Assembly: GCF_024448935.1 (NCBI RefSeq)
Contig: NZ_JAMOIE010000004.1
Coordinates: 52,197 to 116,196, forward strand
Direction: 5' to 3'
DNA: 64,000 nt
Origin: Stutzerimonas stutzeri
GTDB taxonomy: Bacteria > Pseudomonadota > Gammaproteobacteria > Pseudomonadales > Pseudomonadaceae
Position 1 is the first letter of the stretch. Every line of letters starts with the position of its first letter. Positions 47,746-57,444 of the stretch are shown here, piece by piece. The position numbers and the translations under genes were made by a program. The notes under the pieces were generated by a model. It had not been told where the DNA came from. It was given only the letters and a program-made list of their open reading frames with translations, and searched no databases.

Positions 47746-48888
47746 ATGGACTGCCTGTTTCTGCCCGCTGACTGCGGTTCCCGGATCGACAGCGATACCC
47801 GGGTCTACTGGCTGCCGGGTGAAGGTGATGATGGCTGGATGCCATTGGCGAACGTCACCGAGCGGGCAGCGGCGGCCGTGACCCTGGTGCTGCCGGCTGA
47901 AGTCTGCAGCGCGTTCGCGGTCAACCTGCCGACCCGCAAGGCGCGCTGGGTCAATCAGGCACTGGCCTATGCCGTGGAAGACCTGCTCGCCGAAAACGTC
48001 GATGACCTGCACCTGACCCATGGCGATGCGCTGGAAGACGGGCGGCGTCGGGTCATCGCCATTCGCCGGCAGCTGCTGGCCGACTGGCTGGAGGATCTCC
48101 AGGCGCTCGGCCTGACCATCGTCGCGATTCATGTCGATGCCGACTTGCTGCCGCGCGACGGTACACAGCTGCTGTTCATCGACGGTCGCGCGCTGCTCGG
48201 GGGCAAGCCGGAAGCGCGGCTGGCCTTCGACAGTGCGCAGTGGCCGCACCTGGCTGGGCAGTGCCCTGTGCCGCATCACGGACATGGCACGCTGGAAGCA
48301 GCACCCTCGCCGCTGGACGACTACCGGCAGCTGGACGATCCCTATCGTTTCCTGGCCTCGGGTCGCGCGGCTGCGCTCAATCTGGCGCAGGGCGATTTCG
48401 CCATTCACGCCGCGGGTAGCGGGCTGGGTCAATGGAAGCCGGTCATGAGCGTGCTGGCGCTGGTGTTGGCGGTGCAACTGGTATTCAACCTGGTCCAGGC
48501 CTGGACGCTGGAAAACCAGGCCGAGCACTATGCAGAGGCAAGTCGGGCGCTCTACACCGAGCTGTTTCCCGAAGACCGACGCATCGTCAATCTGCGCGCT
48601 CAGTTCGACGACCATATCAGCCAGAACGCCGGTGCTTCGGCAGAGTTCATGCGCTTGTTGAATGAAGTGGCGCTGGCATTGGCCGAGGGCATTCCGGTGT
48701 CGGTCGGGCAGCTTGATTTCAACCAGGCCCGAGGTGATCTCGCCCTGCAGGTGCGCGCCAGCGATTTCGCTGCGCTCGAGCAGCTGCGACAGCGACTCGG
48801 GCAAACCGGGGAGAGCGTCCAGTTGGGCTCGGCCAGTCGTGACGGCGATGCCGTCAGCGCGCGTGTGGTGATCGGAGGCCGAGGATGA
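47746..48888 (+). CDS. gspL: type II secretion assembly protein GspL (XcpY)
   Basis: 380 residues. A cytoplasmic actin-like domain (about 1-230) that recruits GspE, one membrane helix at about 233-250 (VMSVLALVLAVQLVFNLVQA) and a periplasmic ferredoxin-like domain. Starts 3 bp after gspK and overlaps gspM by 4 bp. Confidence 0.93.
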   Translation: MDCLFLPADCGSRIDSDTRVYWLPGEGDDGWMPLANVTERAAAAVTLVLPAEVCSAFAVNLPTRKARWVNQALAYAVEDLLAENVDDLHLTHGDALEDGRRRVIAIRRQLLADWLEDLQALGLTIVAIHVDADLLPRDGTQLLFIDGRALLGGKPEARLAFDSAQWPHLAGQCPVPHHGHGTLEAAPSPLDDYRQLDDPYRFLASGRAAALNLAQGDFAIHAAGSGLGQWKPVMSVLALVLAVQLVFNLVQAWTLENQAEHYAEASRALYTELFPEDRRIVNLRAQFDDHISQNAGASAEFMRLLNEVALALAEGIPVSVGQLDFNQARGDLALQVRASDFAALEQLRQRLGQTGESVQLGSASRDGDAVSARVVIGGRG

Positions 48889-49397
48889 ATTTGAGCCAGC
48901 AGTTGCGCGTGCGCCTGGCCGAGTCGCCCCTGTGGCTGCGCTGGCAACGGCTGCAACCCCGCGAACGCCTGGCGCTTACCTTGCTCGGTGGCTTTTTGCT
49001 GGTGCTGCTGTTCTACCTTCTGCTCTGGGCGCCGGCGCAGCAGCGCGTGCGGGACGCGCAAGCGCATTTCCAGCAGGCGCGTGAGCTGCATGCCTATCTC
49101 GAGCAGAACACCGAGTTGGCACGACAGCTGTCACGCAGCAACCCGGTTTCGCTGGCACCGGATCAGTTGCAGGGGCTGGTAACGCAGCGTGCGCAGCAGA
49201 GCGGACTGATCATCGAGAGCTTCGATTTCGGCAATGACGGCAGCCTGCAGGTAACGCTCCCCGGTGCATCCTATGGAACGCTGCTGCGCTGGTTCGACGA
49301 CCTCCAGGCCGCGGGTGCAAGCCTCGCCGAGGTGAGCATCAGTCAGGTCGGAGAGGGTCTGGTCGATGCACGCGTAAGTTTCCGTGCGCAGGGCTAG
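48885..49397 (+). CDS. gspM: type II secretion protein GspM (XcpZ)
   Basis: 170 residues: one membrane helix at about 28-47 (LALTLLGGFLLVLLFYLLLW), a coiled segment (QQRVRDAQAHFQQARELHAY) and a small periplasmic domain that pairs with GspL. Last recognisable gene of the run; no gspN or terminator with a T tract follows. Confidence 0.92.
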   Translation: MNLSQQLRVRLAESPLWLRWQRLQPRERLALTLLGGFLLVLLFYLLLWAPAQQRVRDAQAHFQQARELHAYLEQNTELARQLSRSNPVSLAPDQLQGLVTQRAQQSGLIIESFDFGNDGSLQVTLPGASYGTLLRWFDDLQAAGASLAEVSISQVGEGLVDARVSFRAQG

Positions 49398-49466
49398 ACC
49401 GTTGCACACCGGACGCGGGCAGGGCTCGGTTGCCGGCAGCGCCGCGCAGGCGCTGCTGGCCGAGGC

Positions 49467-50870
49467 TCACGGCGCCCGCTGAACCTGCATCGCCAGGGCG
49501 CGTAGCGCGGCTTCGGCCTCGAGCACCTTGTTCAACGCCTCGTTGGCCTTCTCACGGCTCAGTCCGAGGCGATCGAAGAGGCCCTGCGGGATCTCGCTAC
49601 GGGGGCCGGAGCCGATGCCGCGGTTACGCAGCAGGCGGACCGCCAGGCAGACCAGGTTGGCGTGCCCGGCATGCTCGCCCTGATAGTGCGGGTCATGCTG
49701 GAAGCGCAGTGCCGTCGACAGCTCGTCGGGCATGCCCCAGTAGCGCACCAGCCAGGCACCGATCTGCTCACGGGTAATGCCCAGCAGGTGCTGTTCGATC
49801 ACGCCGTGACTCAGATGCGGGTTGACCTCCAGGTGTCGACAGATCAGCGAAAAATGCGGTGGAAAGACATGCGCGAGCACCAGATAGCCGAAGTTGTGCA
49901 GTAATCCGGCGAGATAGCTGATGCCCGCCTCGGGCCGCTGGATTCGCGGCATGGCGCGGTTCAGCCCCTCGATCACCGCCGCGGTATAGATCGACTGCTG
50001 CCAGTATGGCGTGGCCTGCTGCGGCTGATCCTTGGGCAGGCTCAGGCTCTTGCCCAGCGCCAGGCCCAGCGCCAGGTTGATCACCAGGTCGAAACCGAGC
50101 ACCCGCACGATGGCATCTTCCACCGAGCGGATCTTGCCGGGCGCGGCGTAATAGGGCGAAGCGGCCCAGCTGACCACTTGTGCCGCCAGCGCCGGGTCGG
50201 TTTCGACCACGCCGGTGATATCGTCCACCGTGGCGTCAGGGTCGACACGTAGCTTGATGATTTTCTGCGCCGTCTGCGCCAGCGGCGGAATCTCGATGGT
50301 TTCCTCCAGCCGCTTCTGAATGCGCCGGGCGGTGAAGCTTTGCACCGCCTTGGTAATGTCCGCGCGGTCCTCTTCGGGACGGTCGAGGTTCGGCTGGATG
50401 GTGCTTAACGGAACGGCGAACTGACCGGCGCTGGCTGTGCTGAGCAGCTGCTTGAAATCCGGGCTGGCCATTTCCAGCAGCAGGCCGGGCTGCCCGCTGT
50501 CGACGAACAGCAGCGGCTGTTGCAACAGCCTGTCCTCGTACAGGCAGGGCGAGGTGGTCAGCGGCGGCAGGCCGGGCAGAACCTTCAGGTCATGCTTGGA
50601 CAACATTCGAGTCAGCCGCTCGGGTTTAACCGCCACCAACTGGCGCCCGGTCAGTTCAGCCAGACGTGGCAGGTCGAGCAAATGGTCGCTGGGATAGAGC
50701 ACCAGCAGCGCGCCGATGGCATCGTCGACCAGAATGGCCTGCACGCGCCGGGCCGGATCAAGGTCCGGTCGGTCCTCGCAGGCGCGGTAAGGCAGCGCCA
50801 GCTTGTCCAGCAGTTGAGCGATCATGGGTGGGAGCGCAATGTTGTTTTTGGTTTCAGCAGCCGAATTCAT
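49467..50870 (-). CDS. YbaK-like domain fused to an HDOD domain
   Basis: 467 residues. The first 150 resemble the YbaK/prolyl-tRNA deacylase fold (ALPYRACEDRPDLDPARRVQ, LARLAELTGRQLVAVKPERL-like region). Residues about 200-400 are an HDOD domain (IEIPPLAQTAQKIIKLRVDP, VVETDPALAAQVVSWAASPY, SYLAGLLHNFGYLVLAHVFP), an HD-GYP-related signalling module usually without catalysis. It lies upstream (in transcription) of nothing obvious and 129 bp from the recG stop. Function unknown; signalling is inferred. Confidence 0.85.
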   Translation of the reverse strand: MNSAAETKNNIALPPMIAQLLDKLALPYRACEDRPDLDPARRVQAILVDDAIGALLVLYPSDHLLDLPRLAELTGRQLVAVKPERLTRMLSKHDLKVLPGLPPLTTSPCLYEDRLLQQPLLFVDSGQPGLLLEMASPDFKQLLSTASAGQFAVPLSTIQPNLDRPEEDRADITKAVQSFTARRIQKRLEETIEIPPLAQTAQKIIKLRVDPDATVDDITGVVETDPALAAQVVSWAASPYYAAPGKIRSVEDAIVRVLGFDLVINLALGLALGKSLSLPKDQPQQATPYWQQSIYTAAVIEGLNRAMPRIQRPEAGISYLAGLLHNFGYLVLAHVFPPHFSLICRHLEVNPHLSHGVIEQHLLGITREQIGAWLVRYWGMPDELSTALRFQHDPHYQGEHAGHANLVCLAVRLLRNRGIGSGPRSEIPQGLFDRLGLSREKANEALNKVLEAEAALRALAMQVQRAP

Positions 50871-50920
50871 TGAAAGTCCGTCTTTATTCCCGATCGGCGC
50901 AGTATAGCCTCAGGGTTTGA

Positions 50921-50970
50921 GGGTCTGTTCCCGTTTCGTCGCAAGCCGCGCACGAAACGGGAACAGACCC
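50921..50970. repeat. perfect 19-bp inverted repeat upstream of the HDOD gene
   Basis: GGGTCTGTTCCCGTTTCGT (50921-50939) is the exact reverse complement of 50952-50970, with a 12-bp spacer. A further partial copy (AGGGTCTA) follows at 50981. No T tract on the recG strand. Confidence 0.95.
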
Positions 50971-50998
50971 TAATGCGGTTAGGGTCTACCGACGAGCG

Positions 50999-53074
50999 TC
51001 AAACCTGCCCGTATTGCTGGCCGTGGCGCAGCCAGCGCTCTAGCAAGGGGCTTACGTGCTGCGGCCAGCGTTCCAGGAGCGCGTGCGCTGCATCGCGTAC
51101 GGCAGGCAGCAGATCGGCATCGCGCATCAGATCGGCGACCTTGAACTGCAGCAGGCCGGTCTGCCGGGTGCCGAGCATTTCGCCCGGGCCGCGCAGTTCC
51201 AGATCCTTTTCCGCGATGATGAAGCCATCGCAGGTTGCGCGCATGATCCCCAGCCGCTCACGGCCAATCTGCGAGAGGGGCGGGTGATAGAGCAGCACGC
51301 AATGGCTGGCGGCACTGCCGCGACCGACCCGCCCGCGCAGCTGGTGCAACTGGGCCAGGCCGAGGCGTTCAGGGTTTTCGATGATCATCAGGCTGGCGTT
51401 TGGCACATCGACCCCCACTTCGATCACGGTAGTCGCCACCAGCAGTTGCAGCCGGCCTTCCTTGAACTGGGCCATCACCGCGGCTTTTTCAGCGGGCTTC
51501 ATGCGGCCGTGGATGAGCCCGACGTTGAGCCCGCCAAGCGCGGCGGAGAGGTCTGCGAAGGTGGTTTCCGCCGCCTGGCAGGTCAGCTCCTCGGACTCCT
51601 CGATCAGGGTGCAGACCCAGTAGGCCTGACGGCCTTGGTTACAGGCCGAGCGCACCCGCTCGATGACCTCCAGGCGGCGGCTGTCGGCCACCAGTACCGT
51701 ATTGACCGGGGTGCGGCCGGGCGGCAGCTCGTCGAGGATCGAGGTGTCCAGGTCGGCGTAGGCGCTCATCGCCAGGGTCCGCGGGATCGGCGTGGCGGTC
51801 ATGATCAGCTGATGGGGGCAGAGCCGTCCCTCGACGCCCTTGCGCCGCAGCGCCAGGCGCTGCTGCACGCCGAAGCGGTGTTGCTCGTCGATGATCACCA
51901 GGGCGAGCCTGCTGAAGCGAACTTCATCCTGAAACAGTGCGTGGGTGCCGACCACCATCGGGCAGCCTGAGGCGATGCGTTCCAGTGCGGTGGCTCGCGC
52001 CTTGCCCTTGAGCTTGCCGGCCAGCCAGACGACCTCGATGCCCAGCGGCTCCAGCCAATTGCAGAAGGTGGTGAAGTGCTGCTCGGCGAGGATCTCGGTC
52101 GGCGCCATCAGCGCCACCTGATAGCCGGCTTCCAGTGCCTGCAGGGCGGCGAGCGCGGCGACCACCGTCTTGCCGGCACCGACGTCGCCCTGCACCAGGC
52201 GCAGCATCGGCTCGTTCTGGGCGAGGTCGTAGGCGATCTCGGCGCCGACTCGCTGCTGAGCGCCGGTGGGCTGGAAACCCAGATTCTGCAGGTAACGCTG
52301 CGGCAGGTCGCGGGCAGCCGGCAAGGGCGGTGCGTGCTGGGCGCGGCTGCTTTCGCGCAGGCGTTGCATCGAAAGCTGGTGGGTCAGCAGTTCCTCGAAG
52401 GCCAGGCGGTGCTGGGCCCAGTGGCGGCCCTCGGCGAGTTCTTCCAGATCGGCATCCGGCGGCGGGCGGTGCAGGTAGCGGATCGCTTCGTCCAGCTTGA
52501 CCAATCGGTAGTCGCGGGTCAGCTCGTCGGGCAACCAGTCGGGCAGGCTGTGCGGGCCGAGTCGTGCCAGGGCTTGCGCGGTCAGTTGGCGCAGGCGCTG
52601 CTGGGTCAGGCCTTCGGTGGTCGGATAGATCGGCGTCAGTGTCTGCTCGACGGCCACCGCTTCGTTGTCGTTGAGCGCGCGGTATTCGGGATGGTAGATC
52701 TCCAGTCCCGAGGCGCCCGGTCGCGCTTCGCCGTAGCAGCGTACCTGGGTGCCACGCTTGAGGGCTTCCTTCTGCGCCTGGCTGAAGTGGTAGAAGCGCA
52801 GGCTGAGGCTACCGCTGCCGTCATGCAGGCGCACCAGCAGACTGCGGCGCCGGCCCATCACCACCTCGGCGCCGGTGACGGTGCCTTCGATGACCGCATC
52901 CTGGCCCGGCCGCAGGGCGCCGATTGGCACGATGCGGGTACGGTCCTGGTAGCGCAGTGGCAGGTGGAACAGCAGGTCCTGCAGGGTTTCCAGGCCGACC
53001 TTGGCGAGCTTTGCCGCCAGCGCCGCGCCGACGCCCTTCAACGCCGTCACCGGGACCGCCGCCAGCTCGCTCAT
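50999..53074 (-). CDS. recG: ATP-dependent DNA helicase RecG
   Basis: 691 residues. It remodels stalled forks and Holliday junctions. A wedge/OB domain at the N-terminus (LRYQDRTRIVPIGALRPGQD), then helicase motifs: Walker A LVQGDVGAGKTVVAALAAL, DEQHRFG (motif II), TATPIPRTLAMS (motif III) and the C-terminal LHQLRGRVGRGSAASHCVLL (motif VI). The ATG at 53074 gives the family start MSELAAVPVTALKGVG. It follows oxyR by 4 bp, the usual pseudomonad oxyR-recG operon. Confidence 0.97.
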   Translation of the reverse strand: MSELAAVPVTALKGVGAALAAKLAKVGLETLQDLLFHLPLRYQDRTRIVPIGALRPGQDAVIEGTVTGAEVVMGRRRSLLVRLHDGSGSLSLRFYHFSQAQKEALKRGTQVRCYGEARPGASGLEIYHPEYRALNDNEAVAVEQTLTPIYPTTEGLTQQRLRQLTAQALARLGPHSLPDWLPDELTRDYRLVKLDEAIRYLHRPPPDADLEELAEGRHWAQHRLAFEELLTHQLSMQRLRESSRAQHAPPLPAARDLPQRYLQNLGFQPTGAQQRVGAEIAYDLAQNEPMLRLVQGDVGAGKTVVAALAALQALEAGYQVALMAPTEILAEQHFTTFCNWLEPLGIEVVWLAGKLKGKARATALERIASGCPMVVGTHALFQDEVRFSRLALVIIDEQHRFGVQQRLALRRKGVEGRLCPHQLIMTATPIPRTLAMSAYADLDTSILDELPPGRTPVNTVLVADSRRLEVIERVRSACNQGRQAYWVCTLIEESEELTCQAAETTFADLSAALGGLNVGLIHGRMKPAEKAAVMAQFKEGRLQLLVATTVIEVGVDVPNASLMIIENPERLGLAQLHQLRGRVGRGSAASHCVLLYHPPLSQIGRERLGIMRATCDGFIIAEKDLELRGPGEMLGTRQTGLLQFKVADLMRDADLLPAVRDAAHALLERWPQHVSPLLERWLRHGQQYGQV

Positions 53075-53078
53075 GACG

Positions 53079-53999
53079 TCAGGCTTTGTCGGCGGGCGGT
53101 TTTGCCACCGAGCACAGGCGGATGGAGTCGGCCAGCACTTCGATGGCCTTCGGCCGTGGGAAGCTGGCACGCCAGGCGATGGCCACGGTGCGGAACGGCA
53201 CGGGTGCCGTCAGCGGCCGGATGTCCAGCACACCGGCCGAGTAGTGATGGCTGTCGACCGCCGACAGCGGCAGGATCGACACGCCAAGGCCGGAAGCGAC
53301 CATGTGGCGGATGGTTTCCAGTGAAGACGATTCCACCGTGGTGTGGCTTGGGGCCTCGCCCTTGCGGGTGGTCGGGCAGGCTTCGAGCACCTGATCGCGG
53401 AAGCAATGACCCTCACCCAGGAGCAGCAGGCTCTTGTCATTGAGCATCTCGCTGTCGATGGTTTCCCGCTTCGCCCATGGATGCCCGGCCGGCATCAGCA
53501 CATAGAACGGCTCGTCATACAGCGGCAGGGTCAGCACGTCGGCTTCCTGGAAAGGCAGCGCGATAATGATGGCGTCCAGCTCGCCGGTGCGCAGCTTGTC
53601 GCGCAGGATGTGGGTGAAATTCTCTTCGATGTACAGCGACATGCCCGGCGCCACGCGATGCAGCTGCGGGATCAAGTGCGGAAACAGGTAGGGGCCGACC
53701 GTATAGATGGCGCCCACCTTGAGCGGGGCGGTCAGCTGATTCTTGCCGACCTGGGCCAGCTCGCGAATGCTCTGTGCCTGTTCCAGTACTTTTTGTGCCT
53801 GGGTGACGATGCCTTCACCGACCGGTGTCAGCCGTACCGCGCTCTTGGTCCGCTCGAAGATCAGCACGCCGAGTTCGTCCTCGAGCTTTTTCACACCCAC
53901 CGAGAGGGTGGGCTGGCTGACATGGCAACGTTCGGCGGCGCGGCCGAAGTGTGATTCCTGGGCGAGCGTGACGATATAGCGCAGTTCGGTCAGAGTCAT
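53079..53999 (-). CDS. oxyR: OxyR peroxide-sensing LysR regulator
   Basis: 306 residues. LysR helix-turn-helix at 1-60 (FGRAAERCHVSQPTLSVGVK). The redox cysteines are C199 in GEGHCFRDQV and C208 in LEACPT, exactly the E. coli numbering, so the peroxide disulfide switch is intact. It activates catalase and peroxidase genes. recG follows 4 bp downstream. Confidence 0.97.
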   Translation of the reverse strand: MTLTELRYIVTLAQESHFGRAAERCHVSQPTLSVGVKKLEDELGVLIFERTKSAVRLTPVGEGIVTQAQKVLEQAQSIRELAQVGKNQLTAPLKVGAIYTVGPYLFPHLIPQLHRVAPGMSLYIEENFTHILRDKLRTGELDAIIIALPFQEADVLTLPLYDEPFYVLMPAGHPWAKRETIDSEMLNDKSLLLLGEGHCFRDQVLEACPTTRKGEAPSHTTVESSSLETIRHMVASGLGVSILPLSAVDSHHYSAGVLDIRPLTAPVPFRTVAIAWRASFPRPKAIEVLADSIRLCSVAKPPADKA

Positions 54000-54166
54000 A
54001 GGGTTGTTCCATCAGAGTGCGGGCTAGCATAGCCTTTGCTCGTGTTCGAACCAACTGGCCAGCAGCCGTTCCCTTGTTATGTGATCAGCGGAAATGCTGC
54101 TGACAGCAGTACACTTGGAAAAGGCGGGCCGAATCGGTGGTCCGCATCGGTTATGGAGCAACCGCC

Positions 54167-55027
54167 ATGGCAACTCGACCTTCTGTAATGATCGCCGGCT
54201 GCGGCGATGTCGGTATTCGCCTCGGCCTGCAGCTGAGCCGCGCGGGTTGGACGGTGTATGGCCTGCGACGTCAGGCGGCGAGCCTGCCGGTACCGATCCT
54301 TCCGGTACGTGGCGACCTCGCCTCGAGCGAGGTGCCGCGTGGCTGGCCCAATGGCAAGCTGGACTACCTCGTGTATGCCGCCTCGGCCAGCCAGCACGAC
54401 GAGCCCGGTTATCGGCAGTCCTACGTGGAGGGCCTGCGCAATGCGTTTGGCTGGCTGGAGCAGCGGGGGCAACGCCCGCAGCGCGTTTTCTTTGTTTCCA
54501 GTACTGCTGTCTACGCGCAGAACGGCGGAGAGTGGATCGATGAAACCTCGGCCACCGAGCCTACCGGCTACACCGGGCAGGTGATGCTCGAGGCCGAACA
54601 GCTGGCGCTTGAGTGCGGCTTTCCAGCGACGCGGGTGCGCATGGCGGGGTTGTATGATCCGGTGCGGCCATGGATGCAGAACCAGGTGCGCTCGGGTCTG
54701 CGGGTGGAGCGCGATCCGCCGCAATACAGCAACCGCATCCATCGCGATGATGCCGCTTCCCTATTGGCGTGCCTGCTGCAGACCGATCTGGCCGGTGGCG
54801 CTCTGGAAGATTGCTACCTGGGCGTCGACGATGACCCTGCGCCGTTGCATGAAGTGGTGGACTGGTTGCGCGAGCGACTCGGCGTGACCCAATGGGCCGA
54901 GCAGACCATGACCCGCCGTGCTGGTAGCAAACGGTGCAGCAACGCCCGAGCGCGGGCGCTTGGCTGGACGCCGCAGTATCCGAGTTATCGTAACGGTTAC
55001 GCCTCTGTGCGCCCGGGCAAGGGTTGA
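54167..55027 (+). CDS. NAD(P)-dependent epimerase/dehydratase-like SDR
   Basis: 286 residues, extended SDR fold: VMIAGCGDVGIRLGLQLSRA nucleotide-binding loop, RVFFVSSTAVYAQNGGEWID with an active-site-like Ser-Thr pair, and GYTGQVMLEAEQ where YxxxK would be expected; the Lys is not obvious, so catalysis may differ. It resembles the YeeZ/ActC group. Start at 54167; in-frame sequence further upstream is spacer. Divergent from oxyR. Confidence 0.8.
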   Translation: MATRPSVMIAGCGDVGIRLGLQLSRAGWTVYGLRRQAASLPVPILPVRGDLASSEVPRGWPNGKLDYLVYAASASQHDEPGYRQSYVEGLRNAFGWLEQRGQRPQRVFFVSSTAVYAQNGGEWIDETSATEPTGYTGQVMLEAEQLALECGFPATRVRMAGLYDPVRPWMQNQVRSGLRVERDPPQYSNRIHRDDAASLLACLLQTDLAGGALEDCYLGVDDDPAPLHEVVDWLRERLGVTQWAEQTMTRRAGSKRCSNARARALGWTPQYPSYRNGYASVRPGKG

Positions 55028-55489
55028 GCCGCAACGGCCCGGCCGCGGGTGTAGTTGTTGGAGCGAGTGGCGCAAGCTCGGCCTCGTGGGCCACGAAGCG
55101 GTTGTCGCAGTGTCGCTAATGTAGGGGCGAACTTGTTCGCCACGCGGTGTTTGCGGGGAGTTCGCGGGGAACAGGGGCGAATGAATTCGCCCTGCAGGGT
55201 TATGCGGGGTGCGAGCAGCTTTGTCTGGGTTGCGAGAAGACGCTGCGGGCGCCGTGCGGTTCATGAGCCCTGGCCGCGTCCACACGACAGCCCGTCGGTG
55301 ATTCCGCCCCAACGGCATCGTTTCTTGCAACTCTGCAGCGGTCGCGAACACTAAAAATCTGATAGCACGCACGCCGTACACCCTGCCGCATGGCAGCGGG
55401 CGGGTCAGGAGCAGCTGCCGCAGCGCGGCGCAGAGATCAGGAAGAACCACCACGGCGGCGTTTTCGAACACCGAAGCAGGAGATTTCCA
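55028..55489. other. 462-bp intergenic region with two REP-like palindromes
   Basis: GTAGGGGCGAACTTGTTCGCC (55121-55141) and AGGGGCGAATGAATTCGCCCT (55173-55193) are near-copies, each with a central palindrome. The rest, 55200-55489, shows no gene; the alcohol dehydrogenase promoter should lie near its right end. Confidence 0.7.
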
Positions 55490-56662
55490 ATGAGAGCCCT
55501 TCGCTGGCACGGTAAGCACGACATTCGCTGCGACAACCACGTACCCGATCCGTCGATAGAAGATCCCCGTGATGCCATCATCAAGGTATCGTCCTGTGCC
55601 ATCTGTGGCTCCGACCTGCACCTGTATGATGGCTTCATGCCCGGCATGCAGCACGGCGACATCCTGGGCCACGAGTTCATGGGCGAGGTGATGGAAGTCG
55701 GTTCGGCGAACAAGAAGCTCAAGGTCGGCGATCGCGTGGTGGTGCCCTTCACCATCGTCTGCGGTGAGTGCGATCAGTGCCGGCGCGGCAATTTCTCCGT
55801 CTGCGAGCGCACCAACCGCAACAAGGACATGGCCGACAAGGTCTTCGGCCACACCCCCGCCGGCCTCTATGGCTACACCCACCTCACCGGTGGCTATGCC
55901 GGCGGCCAGGCCGAGTTCGTCCGTGTGCCCTATGCCGACGTCGGCCCGGTGGTGATCCCTGATGGCCTGACGGACGAACAGGTGCTGTTCCTCGGCGACA
56001 TCCTGCCCACCGGCTGGCAGGCCGCGGCGCAATGTGACATCCAGCCCACCGACACGGTGACCGTCTGGGGTGCAGGTCCGGTCGGCCAGTTCGCCATCCG
56101 CAGCGCGATCATGATGGGTGCCGAGCAGGTCATCTGCATCGACAACGTGCCCGAGCGGCTGTCCATGGCGCGTGCCGGCGGCGCCATTACCATCAATTTC
56201 GATGAAGAAAGCGTGCTCGAACGACTCAAGGAGCTGACCCGTGGCAAGGGCCCGGAAAAGTGCATCGACTCGGTGGGCATGGAGGCGCATGCCGCGCGTT
56301 CCATTGACTCCATGTACGACCGCGCCAAGCAGGCACTGATGATGGAAACCGACCGTCCCCATGTCCTGCGCGAGATGATCTATGTCTGCCGCCCGGCCGG
56401 GATCATTTCCATTCCCGGCGTCTATGGCGGGCTGATCGACAAGATCCCGTTCGGCGCGGCGATGAACAAGGGGCTGACCTTCCGCATGGGCCAGACCCAC
56501 GTCAACCGCTGGACCGACGATCTGCTCAGGCGCATCCAGGAAGGCGAGATCGACCCCAGCTTCGTCATCACCCACAGCGTCAGCCTCGAGCAGGGGCCGG
56601 AGATGTACAAGACCTTTCGCGACAAGCACGACGGTTGCATCAAGGTGGTTCTCAAACCCTGA
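55490..56662 (+). CDS. zinc-dependent alcohol dehydrogenase (formaldehyde dehydrogenase-like)
   Basis: 390 residues of the medium-chain dehydrogenase family. Catalytic zinc ligands are Cys in [13 protein letters not shown], His-Glu in [15 protein letters not shown] and, for the structural zinc, [16 protein letters not shown] (four cysteines). NAD binding: [20 protein letters not shown]. Similar proteins are annotated as glutathione-independent formaldehyde dehydrogenases, but the substrate is not established. The next gene, a small membrane protein, is 190 bp away and may share its transcript. Confidence 0.88.
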   Translation: MRALRWHGKHDIRCDNHVPDPSIEDPRDAIIKVSSCAICGSDLHLYDGFMPGMQHGDILGHEFMGEVMEVGSANKKLKVGDRVVVPFTIVCGECDQCRRGNFSVCERTNRNKDMADKVFGHTPAGLYGYTHLTGGYAGGQAEFVRVPYADVGPVVIPDGLTDEQVLFLGDILPTGWQAAAQCDIQPTDTVTVWGAGPVGQFAIRSAIMMGAEQVICIDNVPERLSMARAGGAITINFDEESVLERLKELTRGKGPEKCIDSVGMEAHAARSIDSMYDRAKQALMMETDRPHVLREMIYVCRPAGIISIPGVYGGLIDKIPFGAAMNKGLTFRMGQTHVNRWTDDLLRRIQEGEIDPSFVITHSVSLEQGPEMYKTFRDKHDGCIKVVLKP

Positions 56663-56851
56663 GCCAGACCCTGTGAAAACGACTGCGCTTGGTCATGCTG
56701 CGTCGAAGGCAGGCGGGCGACCCGCCCGGTCAGACGCTGATTTACAAGCGCCGTTGTCTTTGCTGTCTGCCTTGCCTGTCCTGCGCGGGCTACGTTTCCC
56801 AGGGCTTGCCAGTGCCGTGTTTCGAGAAGCGGCTGTAAAGAGGAGGTTTTC

Positions 56852-57376
56852 ATGAGCGTTCCACACCGCGTTACCCGCCCCAACCATTCCGCCCGGACGC
56901 TGGCCCGTGGCCTTGGCTGGTTCAGTATCGGCCTGGGCATTGTGCAGTTGACCATGCCCGGCAAGCTGGCGCGCTTTCTCGGCGTGCCCGACCACGAGGG
57001 GCTGATCCGCGCCTGCGGTGCCCGTGAAGTGGCCGCCGGTATCGGCCTGTTGCTGAGTGACGATCCCAGGCCTTGGATCTACGGTCGCATCGGCGGCGAT
57101 GCCCTGGACCTTGTCGGCCTGGGCTTGAGCATCGAGAACGGCACCGAGCAGGCCAACGCAGCCATTGCGGCGGGCGCTGTGGCCGGCATCACTGCGCTGG
57201 ACATCTCCTGTGCAAAAGGGTTGGCGAGCGAAGGCCAGCTGGTGACGGAATGGGATTACAGCGACCGCAGTGGCTTCCCGCAGGGGGTTGAGGCCATGCG
57301 TGGTCGAATCGAGGCGGAGTTTGCCGCAGGGCGTGCCGAGCCGAATGGGTACAGTCCGTCGACGATGTTGCATTGA
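56852..57376 (+). CDS. small hydrophobic protein of unknown function
   Basis: 174 residues. It starts LARGLGWFSIGLGIVQLTMP, KLARFLGV, GAREVAAGIGLLL, a sequence that occurs as the N-terminal part of SRPBCC/cyclase-dehydrase proteins, but here without that domain. Several glycine-rich hydrophobic stretches suggest three or four membrane helices. AAAGAGGAGG precedes the ATG. It commonly follows zinc alcohol dehydrogenase genes; function unknown. Confidence 0.75.
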   Translation: MSVPHRVTRPNHSARTLARGLGWFSIGLGIVQLTMPGKLARFLGVPDHEGLIRACGAREVAAGIGLLLSDDPRPWIYGRIGGDALDLVGLGLSIENGTEQANAAIAAGAVAGITALDISCAKGLASEGQLVTEWDYSDRSGFPQGVEAMRGRIEAEFAAGRAEPNGYSPSTMLH

Positions 57377-57444
57377 GGTTGGGTGCTAAGTGCGGCGCTG
57401 GAATGGTCAGAACGTAGGATCGGCGGAGCCCTTCGCGCGTGGTC

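Noticed and set aside
46645..48804. Open frame of about 720 codons on minus across gspJ-gspL
   Set aside because: Shadow of coding sequence on plus; no recognisable domain.
54761..56629. Open frame of over 600 codons on minus
   Set aside because: Antisense to the zinc alcohol dehydrogenase; motifs belong to the plus-strand protein.
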